Part shown: one piece after another, positions 8,233-15,696 of the stretch
Layout: each line of letters opens with the position of its first letter
Position numbering within the stretch: the stretch's first letter is position 1
Source: Morganella sibonii
GTDB taxonomy: Bacteria; Pseudomonadota; Gammaproteobacteria; Enterobacterales; Enterobacteriaceae
NCBI RefSeq assembly: GCF_040560245.1
Contig: NZ_JAKMWP010000003.1
DNA length: 64,000 nucleotides
Strand: one strand, 5' to 3'
Position numbers and translations under genes: made by a program
Notes under the pieces: generated by a model
Told to the model about the DNA's origin: nothing
The model's input: the letters and a program-made list of their open reading frames with translations, nothing else
Database searches by the model: none

Positions 8233-9303
8233 ATGACACGCTTTCCTTCTGCCAAACTAGTACTGACCGCCGCAGCGGTTACTGCCTCTTTCTCTGCTTT
8301 TTCTGCCGGGCAAAATACCATTCCTGAAGAACTGATTGCCGCAGCCAAAAAAGAGGGCGTGGTTTACAGTGTCGGGATGCCGGATACCTGGGCTAACTGG
8401 AAAGGCACCTGGGCTGATCTTGAAAAGCTCTACGGCATCCGCCATCAGGATACCGATATGAGCTCCGCTCAGGAAATTGCCAAGTTCGCCGCTGAAAAAA
8501 CGAATGCCACTGCGGATATCGGGGATGTGGGTGCCGCTTTCGGCCCTGTCGCCGTACAGAAAGATGTGGTGCAGCCTTACAAACCGACCACCTGGGATCA
8601 GATCCCGGACTGGGCAAAAGATAAAGACGGCAACTGGGCACTGGCCTATACCGGCACCATTGCCTTCATTATCAATAATGACCTTGTTAAAGAACAACCG
8701 AAAAGCTGGGCTGATCTGCGCAACGGTAACTACCGTGTGACAATCGGTGATGTCGGTATCGCAGCACAGGCCAACAGCGGTGTGCTTTCCGCAGCCTTTG
8801 CCTTCGGCGGCAATGAAACCAATATTCAGCCTGCGATCGAATTGTTTGCTGATCTCGCCAAACAAAAACGTTTATCCCTGAATGACCCGAGCGTGGCCAA
8901 CCTGGAAAAAGGCGAAGTGGAAGTAGCGGTAATGTGGGATTTCAACGCCCTTAACTACCGCGACCAGATTGATGCCAAACGCTTTACCGTGGTGATCCCG
9001 TCCGACGGCTCCGTCACCTCCGGTTACACCACGATCATTAACAAATATGCGAAGAACCCGAACGCCGCCAAACTGGCCCGTGAATTTATCTTCAGTGATA
9101 AAGGACAGCTCAACCTGGCCGAAGGCTATGCCCGCCCTATCCGCGCCGCACATCTGACCCTGCCGGACGATATCAAAGCCAAACTGCTGCCGGAATCCCA
9201 GTACAGCAACGCCAAACCGATTACCGATTTTGACGGATGGGAAAAAACCTCCCGCCAGTTGCCGAAGCTGTGGCAGCAGAACGTTATCATCAACATGAAT
9301 TAA
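8233..9303 (+). CDS. Periplasmic substrate-binding protein of a Pho-regulated ABC importer
   Basis: A 356-residue extracellular solute-binding protein of the iron/polyamine/phosphonate-type cluster. A signal peptide of about 25 residues (hydrophobic LVLTAAAVTASFSAFSA) is followed by a two-lobed fold with LIAAAKKEG, a YTGTIAFIINND strand and a conserved VAVMWDFNALNYR hinge region. The reading frame is open from 8083, but ATG 8233 follows GAGG and begins a proper signal peptide, while the earlier part overlaps the Pho boxes. Family members bind Fe3+, 2-aminoethylphosphonate, sugar phosphates or polyamines. The Pho promoter favours a phosphorus compound; the exact ligand is unknown. Confidence 0.85.
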   Translation: MTRFPSAKLVLTAAAVTASFSAFSAGQNTIPEELIAAAKKEGVVYSVGMPDTWANWKGTWADLEKLYGIRHQDTDMSSAQEIAKFAAEKTNATADIGDVGAAFGPVAVQKDVVQPYKPTTWDQIPDWAKDKDGNWALAYTGTIAFIINNDLVKEQPKSWADLRNGNYRVTIGDVGIAAQANSGVLSAAFAFGGNETNIQPAIELFADLAKQKRLSLNDPSVANLEKGEVEVAVMWDFNALNYRDQIDAKRFTVVIPSDGSVTSGYTTIINKYAKNPNAAKLAREFIFSDKGQLNLAEGYARPIRAAHLTLPDDIKAKLLPESQYSNAKPITDFDGWEKTSRQLPKLWQQNVIINMN

Positions 9304-9307
9304 CGGA

Positions 9308-10138
9308 ATGACAATGAATAACCCAGTTATCCTGGTTGTTCTGGATGGCTTAAACTACCGCACAGCCCATGATTGCATGGGCTTTATGCAGGGGTTAGCC
9401 GAATCCGGGAACGCCACTCTGTACCGCCTGAGCTGTGAGCTGCCTTCGCTCTCCCGTCCGTTGTATGAATGCATTCTGACCGGTGTGCGCCCGGTTGACA
9501 GCGGCGTGGTGCACAATCAGGTGGTGCGCCTGTCACACAACGAGAGTATTTTCTCCCTCGCACAAAAAGCCGGAAAAACCACCGCGGCTGCGGCGTATCA
9601 CTGGGTCAGTGAGCTGTATAACCGTGCGCCGTTTGATGCCGTCCGTGACCGATTCACTCATGATGATTCGCTGGCAATACAACACGGCTGTTTTTATCAG
9701 GCGGATCACTATCCGGACGATCATTTATTTCTCGATGCGGAATATTTACGCCGTCAATACCACCCCGACTTTCTGCTTATTCACCCGATGAATATTGATG
9801 ATGCCGGTCATAAGTACGGTGTCGATTCACAGCAGTACCGCAACAGTGCCCGCCGTGCAGACGGTCTGCTCTCCGCGTATCTGCCTGCATGGCGTGAAGC
9901 GGGTTATCAGGCGCTGGTGACCAGTGATCACGGTATGAATAATGATCGCTCCCACGGCGGAATTCTGGATGAAGAGCGTGCGGTGCCGCTGTTTGTTGTT
10001 GGTGATGCATTCTCTCACGAAGCAGACCTCCCGGTGCAGCAGACACAACTGTGCGGTACTGTCTGCCGGTTGCTCGGCCTGAGCGGGCACAATAAAGCAA
10101 CCGCGTCTCGCCTGCTGCGGGAGACACACCATGGCTGA
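9308..10138 (+). CDS. Alkaline-phosphatase-superfamily phosphodiesterase, cytoplasmic
   Basis: A 276-residue type I phosphodiesterase/nucleotide pyrophosphatase-like hydrolase. Metal ligands and nucleophile of the superfamily are visible: D13 (VVLDGL), a probable Ser49 nucleophile (SLSRPLYECILTG), D164/H168 (NIDDAGHKYG), D207-H208 (TSDHGM) and H216. No signal peptide is seen, so it should act on a substrate already imported. It lies 4 bp after the binding-protein gene and overlaps the first permease by 8 bp. ATG 9314 is an alternative start. It is shorter than phosphonoacetate hydrolase and most NPPs. Substrate could be a phosphodiester or a phosphonate; not resolvable from sequence. Confidence 0.8.
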   Translation: MTMNNPVILVVLDGLNYRTAHDCMGFMQGLAESGNATLYRLSCELPSLSRPLYECILTGVRPVDSGVVHNQVVRLSHNESIFSLAQKAGKTTAAAAYHWVSELYNRAPFDAVRDRFTHDDSLAIQHGCFYQADHYPDDHLFLDAEYLRRQYHPDFLLIHPMNIDDAGHKYGVDSQQYRNSARRADGLLSAYLPAWREAGYQALVTSDHGMNNDRSHGGILDEERAVPLFVVGDAFSHEADLPVQQTQLCGTVCRLLGLSGHNKATASRLLRETHHG

Positions 10139-11024
10139 TATTCTGCCGGAGCTGACCGCGATGAAAAGTAAGCAACATACCCGCTCTCTGTCACGCCGTC
10201 TGCCGCTGAAACCGATGCTGTTACTGCTCCCTGCCGCGCTGCTGTTCGCGCTTTTCCAGCTTGCGCCGATGTTATGGGTGATTATCAACAGCTTTATCTA
10301 TGAAGATGCCTGGTCATTGGGCAATTTCACCGAAATCTTCAGCAGCCCTTTTTATATTCAGTCCTTTGAAAACACGCTGTGGATTTCCGGGATATCGGCG
10401 GTCGGCGGGCTTCTCCTCGCGACTCTGTTCGCCGCTTCCTTACAGCACGCCCCGCCGCGTCCGCGCCGCTGGCTGATTGCTTTCACCAACATGACCGGCA
10501 ATTTCAGCGGTGTGCCGCTGGCGTTTGCCTTTATCATTATTCTCGGCGTCAACGGCGCTATCACCCTGCAACTGAAAGCCTGGGGGATAATTGAGGATTT
10601 CAATCTCTACAGCGCTTCCGGACTGATGCTGATTTACCTCTATTTTCAGATCCCGCTGGGAATTCTGCTGCTCTATCCGGCCTTTGATGCCCTGAAACCG
10701 GAATGGGAAGATGCCGCCAAAACCATGGGAGCCGGACGCCTCGCCTACTGGCGTTATGTCGCGCTGCCGGTGCTCTCTCCGGCACTGCTCGGCACGTTTA
10801 TCATTCTGTTTGCCAATGCCGCCGGCGCTTATGCCTCCACCTATGCGCTGACTACCGGGAACTACAATATGGTGACTATCCGTATCGCCAGCCTGGTGTC
10901 CGGCGATCTGTTCCTGGAACCGAATATGGCAGCAGCACTCTCTGTCCTGCTGATGGTTATCCTCGGATTCATCACTGCTGTCTATCACTGGCTGCTGAAA
11001 CGGAGTTACCATGCCAAGTGCTGA
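10131..11024 (+). CDS. ABC transporter permease 1 (binding-protein-dependent)
   Basis: An inner-membrane permease of 297 residues with about six transmembrane helices, beginning with LLLLPAALLFALFQLAPML. The cytoplasmic EAA loop that docks the ATPase reads EWEDAAKTMGAGRLAYW. The start overlaps the phosphodiesterase stop by 8 bp and its end overlaps permease 2 by 14 bp, so the genes are translationally coupled. It belongs to the spermidine/iron/phosphonate-type permease family. An ATG at 10161 is an alternative start. Confidence 0.88.
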   Translation: MADILPELTAMKSKQHTRSLSRRLPLKPMLLLLPAALLFALFQLAPMLWVIINSFIYEDAWSLGNFTEIFSSPFYIQSFENTLWISGISAVGGLLLATLFAASLQHAPPRPRRWLIAFTNMTGNFSGVPLAFAFIIILGVNGAITLQLKAWGIIEDFNLYSASGLMLIYLYFQIPLGILLLYPAFDALKPEWEDAAKTMGAGRLAYWRYVALPVLSPALLGTFIILFANAAGAYASTYALTTGNYNMVTIRIASLVSGDLFLEPNMAAALSVLLMVILGFITAVYHWLLKRSYHAKC

Positions 11025-11811
11025 TCTCACACTCAATCCGCCGTCCATGGCGCGTTATCACAAATTCATGCTCAGCCTGATTGTGATCCTGCTGCTGTTA
11101 CCGATTATCGCGACGCTGGTGTATTCCTTCTCCACCCGCTGGGGTGCCACAGTGCTGCCGGACGGCCTGACGTTACAGTGGTATCTGAAGCTGTGGCAGG
11201 ACCCGCGTTTTCTTGCTGCATTCGGCCGCTCGCTGTTTATCTGTTTTGTCACACTCACTCTCAGCACGCTGGTGATCCTGCCGCTGGTGTTTGCCGTATT
11301 TTATTACTTCCCGCGGCTCAAAGGGCTGATGGAGATCCTGATTATTCTGCCGTTTGCCGTGCCACCGGTCGTCTCCTCAGTCGGATTGCTGCAACTGTTT
11401 GCTGACGGGCCGCTGCCGATTGCCGGTACGCCGTGGATTCTGATCGGTACCTATTTCACCATCACCCTGCCGTTTATGTACCGGGCGCTGGCCAACAGCC
11501 TGAACGGCGTGCCGCTGAAAGACCTGCTGGATGCCGCTCATCTGCTCGGCGCAGGTACTTTTAAAGCATTTCTGCTGGTGGTGGTGCCGAATATCCGCAA
11601 AGGGCTGCTGGTGTCATTGCTGATCGCGTTCTCTTTCCTGTTCGGTGAGTTTGTGTTTGCCAATATCCTGGTCGGCACCCGTTACGAAACACTGCAAATC
11701 TATCTCTACAACATGCGTCAGACCAGCGGACATTTCACCTCTGCCCTGGTGATGAGCTACTTTATTTTCACCCTGATCCTGACCCTGATCGCGACACGCT
11801 TAAGCCGCTGA
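11011..11811 (+). CDS. ABC transporter permease 2
   Basis: The second permease of the heterodimeric channel, 266 residues. Helices begin at about residue 20 (LSLIVILLLLPIIATLVYSF). The EAA loop reads DLLDAAHLLGAGTFKAF, and it shows the family's LPFAVPPVVSSVGLL segment. It overlaps permease 1 by 14 bp and ends 10 bp before the ATPase gene. Its place in the operon and pairing with one other permease match PhnU/PhnV- and PotB/PotC-type importers. Confidence 0.88.
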   Translation: MPSADLTLNPPSMARYHKFMLSLIVILLLLPIIATLVYSFSTRWGATVLPDGLTLQWYLKLWQDPRFLAAFGRSLFICFVTLTLSTLVILPLVFAVFYYFPRLKGLMEILIILPFAVPPVVSSVGLLQLFADGPLPIAGTPWILIGTYFTITLPFMYRALANSLNGVPLKDLLDAAHLLGAGTFKAFLLVVVPNIRKGLLVSLLIAFSFLFGEFVFANILVGTRYETLQIYLYNMRQTSGHFTSALVMSYFIFTLILTLIATRLSR

Positions 11812-11821
11812 GGAATCACCG

Positions 11822-12850
11822 ATGAGCTATGTAATTGCTGAAAACCTGACAAAATCCTTTGCTGCCACGCCGGTCTTTTCCGGTCTGAATTTTTCTGTCA
11901 GCAAAGGGGAATTTATTACCCTGCTCGGCCCGAGCGGCTGCGGTAAATCCACCCTGCTGCGCTGTCTCGCCGGGCTGGAGCCTGTTAATGATGGCAGAAT
12001 TTATGTGAATAAACATGATATTACACTGTCCCCGCCACAGCAGCGGGAGATTGGTATGGTGTTTCAGAGCTATGCGCTGTTCCCGAATATGACCACCGAA
12101 CGCAACATTGCTTTCGGTCTGAAGATGCAGAAAGTCGCAGCGGATGAACAGCGCAAAGCCGTTGCGGAAGTGATTGAGCTGGTGGATCTGAAAGGAAAAG
12201 AGCAGCATCTGCCGCATCAGCTTTCCGGCGGTCAGCGCCAGCGTGTGGCGCTCGCACGGGCACTGGTGATGAAACCGCGTATCCTGCTGCTGGATGAACC
12301 GCTCTCCGCGCTGGATGCGCAAATCCGCAAATACCTGCGTCAGCAAATCCGTCAGATCCAGCGGGAACTGAATCTGACCACGATTTTTGTCACCCACGAC
12401 CAGGAAGAAGCGATGCTGATGTCGGACCGTATCTTCCTGATGAACAAAGGTGAAATCGTGCAGAGTGATACGGCTGAAAACCTCTACACCCAGCCCGCCA
12501 ATGAGTTTGTCGCGCGCTTTATGGGCCATTACAATCTGGTGAACGCACACAACGCCAACAGCCTGCTCGGCCTGAATCTCAGCGGTATTGTGGCGATCCG
12601 CCCGGAATCCATTTATGTCCGCGAGGCCGGAAGGCAGTACGGGGAACACATTTCCCGTCCGGTTTCAGGTACAATCCGTGACAGTCAGTTACTGGGCAAT
12701 ATTATCCGTTATCAGGTGGATACCGGAATGGGCGCACTGACCGTGGATCTGCTGAACCGCTCCTCTGAGCGGCTGTTTGAACAGGGCACACAGCTGGAGC
12801 TGATGTTTAATAAAAATGAAATCCGCGCCCTTGCCCCGTCAGTTAATTAA
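11822..12850 (+). CDS. ABC transporter ATP-binding protein
   Basis: The 342-residue ATPase subunit energises the importer. Walker A is GPSGCGKST (residues 36-44), the Q-loop region VFQSYALFP, the signature LSGGQRQRVALARAL, Walker B LLLDEPLSALD and the switch histidine VTHDQEEAM. The C-terminal ~100 residues form a TOBE-like regulatory domain (IRPESIYV). The overall plan is that of PotA/FbpC/PhnT-type ATPases. Ten bases separate it from both neighbours. Confidence 0.92.
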   Translation: MSYVIAENLTKSFAATPVFSGLNFSVSKGEFITLLGPSGCGKSTLLRCLAGLEPVNDGRIYVNKHDITLSPPQQREIGMVFQSYALFPNMTTERNIAFGLKMQKVAADEQRKAVAEVIELVDLKGKEQHLPHQLSGGQRQRVALARALVMKPRILLLDEPLSALDAQIRKYLRQQIRQIQRELNLTTIFVTHDQEEAMLMSDRIFLMNKGEIVQSDTAENLYTQPANEFVARFMGHYNLVNAHNANSLLGLNLSGIVAIRPESIYVREAGRQYGEHISRPVSGTIRDSQLLGNIIRYQVDTGMGALTVDLLNRSSERLFEQGTQLELMFNKNEIRALAPSVN

Positions 12851-12859
12851 AGGAACGTC

Positions 12860-13534
12860 ATGTCAACATTAGCGGTTTTCGACCTCGATCACACCTTAAT
12901 CGCTGCGGACAGCAGCCTGTTATGGACAGACTATCTGTGGGAGAAAGGCATTATCACTGATCCGGCCTTTTTTGCCGCAGATAAGCAGATGATGGCAGAT
13001 TACAGCACCGGGAAGCTGGATATGGCCGCGTATATGGCCTTCAGCCTTAAGGCGTTGGGTAATGCCACCGTTGCACAGATTGATGAATGGGTGGCTGAGT
13101 TTACCGAAAGCAAAGTACGCCCGCTGGTCTATCCTGATGCCATCAAAACCCTCGCGTTTTACAAAGAACACGGCGTGCCGGTGATCATCATTTCTGCCAC
13201 CGCCGATTTTATTGTCAAACCGGTGGCGAAGATGCTGGGGGTGAATCTGGCCTTTGGTATCGAGCTGGAAGTCCGGGATGATCACTATACGGGCGCATTA
13301 CAGGGGATCACCACTTTCCGTGAAGGTAAAGTGGAAAAACTGGCTAACTTTTTGGATATTCGCCAGTTTTTACCGGAACGTACGATTTTTTATACCGATT
13401 CCGCCAACGATTTACCGCTGTGCCGCTATGCCACGGATGTGCTGACGGTCAACGCCGACCCGGTATTGCAGGCAGAGGCAGAAAAACAGGGGTGGATGCA
13501 GCTGACGTGGTCGCTAAACCCAATAAACGGCTGA
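12860..13534 (+). CDS. HAD-IB family phosphatase
   Basis: A 224-residue haloacid-dehalogenase-superfamily hydrolase of the SerB-like IB subclass. Motif I is FDLDHTL (nucleophile D8, acid/base D10), motif II IISAT, a motif III lysine follows near GKVEK, and motif IV YTDSANDLP. It has a helical cap domain (about 15-90). As the last gene of the Pho-regulated operon it could dephosphorylate the monoester released by the phosphodiesterase, which would deliver free phosphate inside the cell. That role is inferred from context. GGAACG precedes the ATG. Confidence 0.85.
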   Translation: MSTLAVFDLDHTLIAADSSLLWTDYLWEKGIITDPAFFAADKQMMADYSTGKLDMAAYMAFSLKALGNATVAQIDEWVAEFTESKVRPLVYPDAIKTLAFYKEHGVPVIIISATADFIVKPVAKMLGVNLAFGIELEVRDDHYTGALQGITTFREGKVEKLANFLDIRQFLPERTIFYTDSANDLPLCRYATDVLTVNADPVLQAEAEKQGWMQLTWSLNPING

Positions 13535-13558
13535 TCTTCCTGCCCGTCACTGATAAAT

Positions 13559-13596
13559 ATGATACCCGCAGCCGAAGATACGTCAGCGGGTATCAT
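13559..13596. terminator. Possible shared stem-loop between convergent genes
   Basis: ATGATACCCGC (13559-13569) pairs perfectly with GCGGGTATCAT (13586-13596) across a 16-base loop. It lies between the end of the HAD gene and the end of the chemoreceptor gene. There is no clear T-run on either side, so termination is plausible but unproven. Confidence 0.4.
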
Positions 13597-13601
13597 CCCG
13601 G

Positions 13602-15179
13602 TCAGGCAGCGCTGCTTCCCAGTCTGAACTGGGTCATAACCTGCATAAGTTGCCCCGCCTGCTGATGCAGGCTTTCTGCTGCGGCCGCATTTTCAACCAC
13701 CAGCGCGGCATTCTGTTGTGTGACCTCATCAATCTGCTGCACAGCAATCCCGACCTGCGAAATACCCTGAGACTGCTCATTCGCCGCCAGTGTCAGCTCG
13801 TCAATCATCTGGCTGACGCCCTGTGTCTGAGTGACAATCACCTGCATCGACTCACCGGCTTCTGCCACCAGTTTACTGCCGGCATCCACCTGTTCAACAC
13901 TGGTATTAATCAGATTTTTTATTTCACCGGCCGCCTGTGCACTCCGCTGTGCCAGTGTCCGGACTTCGCCGGATACCACAGCAAAACCGCGCCCGTGTTC
14001 ACCGGCACGTGCAGCTTCCACCGCTGCGTTCAGTGCAAGAATATTGGTCTGGAATGCGATGGAATCAATCACGCCGATAATGTCAGTGATTGTCCGTGAA
14101 GAGTGAGAGATATCCTGCATGGCATGAATAACCAGATCCACTTTTTCACCACCGTGACGGGCTGTTTCAGATGCTTCCGCTGCCATCATGTTCGCTTTGG
14201 CGGCAATCTCCGCACTGCTTTTCACCGTGACAGATAACTGCTCCATAGATGCCGCTGTCTGTTGCAGACTGCTGGCCTGGGATTCCGTCCGCTGACTCAG
14301 ATCCGCATTACCGCTGGTTATCTGCATTGTCCCGGTCACAATACTGTCACTGTTATTACGCACTGTGCCGACGATACCGGCCAGATTCCTCTGCATTGCT
14401 TTCAGAGTACTCAGCACACTGCCCTCCGGAACCGGATACGTTTCATCGGACGGTGACAGATCACCGGAAGCGACTCGTTCAGCCACTTCTTTCAGTTGTG
14501 CGGGTTCGGCACCCAGCGCACGGGTCAGGTTCCGGATAATCATCACCCCGGAAACAATCGCCAGCGTTAATGCCAGCAGTGCGAACACCAGAATAATGTT
14601 GCTCTGACGCTCAAAATTCGTATTAAACTGCTGAATAAGCTGATTACCGGTTTCAGTGCCGTGATCTCTGCTGGCACGGAATGACAGGATATAGGCATCC
14701 GATGCGGCATATTCCGCATCCATCATTTTCGCAATGGCTTCCTCATGCCGTCCCTGCTTATCCAGTGCGAGTACTTCCCGGGTCACGGCGGCATAGTGTT
14801 TTTCATCCGCTATCATTTTATCGAGCAGGTCCCGTCCCTGCGGATCCATACCGAACTCATTAACCATATCCAGCAGCGTCTGAGTTCTTTCACTCACTTT
14901 CCCGTCTTCTTCTTCAAAACGGTTCAGTTCTTCTGTTTTATCTTTCTTATCAGTCGAATTGATCATATCCCGCAGCATGATCGCCCGCTCTTCTGTGGCA
15001 TGGCGGACTTCATACGCCTGAACCTGAAGTGCATATGTCCCGTTGACGTAATCCGTGAACATCTCCTTGTCTTTGTACAGGTTCATCACCGCCATCCCGG
15101 AAACCAGCGCCAGAATGGCGATCAGAACACCGAATGTGACAGATAACCTGACCCGGATCGTCATATTTTTAAGATTCAT
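13602..15179 (-). CDS. Methyl-accepting chemotaxis protein
   Basis: A 525-residue transmembrane chemoreceptor. TM1 is at about 13-32 (LSVTFGVLIAILALVSGMAV). A periplasmic four-helix-bundle type sensor domain follows, then TM2 (ILVFALLALTLAIVSGVMII), HAMP and a cytoplasmic signalling hairpin. The hairpin tip that binds CheA/CheW reads EAARAGEHGRGFAVV and is canonical. The ligand cannot be told. The protein ends QFRLGSSAA with no NWETF-like pentapeptide, so it would depend on other receptors for efficient CheR/CheB adaptation. The start at 15179 has CAGGA eight bases upstream; the frame stays open to 15203. Confidence 0.93.
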   Translation of the reverse strand: MNLKNMTIRVRLSVTFGVLIAILALVSGMAVMNLYKDKEMFTDYVNGTYALQVQAYEVRHATEERAIMLRDMINSTDKKDKTEELNRFEEEDGKVSERTQTLLDMVNEFGMDPQGRDLLDKMIADEKHYAAVTREVLALDKQGRHEEAIAKMMDAEYAASDAYILSFRASRDHGTETGNQLIQQFNTNFERQSNIILVFALLALTLAIVSGVMIIRNLTRALGAEPAQLKEVAERVASGDLSPSDETYPVPEGSVLSTLKAMQRNLAGIVGTVRNNSDSIVTGTMQITSGNADLSQRTESQASSLQQTAASMEQLSVTVKSSAEIAAKANMMAAEASETARHGGEKVDLVIHAMQDISHSSRTITDIIGVIDSIAFQTNILALNAAVEAARAGEHGRGFAVVSGEVRTLAQRSAQAAGEIKNLINTSVEQVDAGSKLVAEAGESMQVIVTQTQGVSQMIDELTLAANEQSQGISQVGIAVQQIDEVTQQNAALVVENAAAAESLHQQAGQLMQVMTQFRLGSSAA

Positions 15180-15435
15180 TTTTTTTCCTGATGCAGAAAG
15201 CAATCAATAAGGCCAATAAATAACCAAATATCGTTTCTTATATGCCGTAATAAGGCACGCCGACAGAAAACATCGGCAACTGACCGGAAATTATCAGTTT
15301 TAATTTAATTTTTTTTATATTTAGCCACTGCGGTGTAACTGCTGACTATCAGAGGGGAATGATCGGGAACGCTTCAGGTAAATAAATGATGTTATAAAAA
15401 GGTTGTAGTTTCCGGGCAGCTTCTTATACTGAAAT
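15180..15435. other. Intergenic region upstream of the TPP riboswitch
   Basis: A 256-bp A/T-rich region between the divergent chemoreceptor and thi genes. It must hold both promoters, but I could not fix convincing -35/-10 pairs. No open reading frame or repeat stands out. Confidence 0.5.
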
Positions 15436-15439
15436 CTTT

Positions 15440-15543
15440 CTTGTCGGAGTGCCCAGCATTTATCCCTGTGATAAATCGGGCTGAGACCGTTAATTCGGGA
15501 TCCGCGGAACCTGATCGGGTTAGTACCCGCGAAGGGAACAAGA
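15440..15543 (+). promoter_or_regulatory. TPP riboswitch (THI element)
   Basis: The conserved THI-box parts are in order: TCGGAGTGCCC (15444-15454), a variable stem, GGGCTGAGA, a second variable stem with GGAACCTGATC, and GGGTTAGTACCCGCGAAGGGAA to the end. Binding of thiamine pyrophosphate should shut off thiCEFSGH. A leader of about 150 nt separates it from thiC. Confidence 0.96.
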
Positions 15544-15696
15544 GTAATCTTTCCTTTTTTAACCGCCGTTTTTCAGCCGCCGCCATGCGGATGTTGTGTA
15601 CAGCCGGTTATCACGTATTACTCCTGACGCACCTCCAGACAAGCAATTTCTCACTTTTTCTTCCGGCGTTGCCGGTTTCACTGTAAGGAATTTGCT

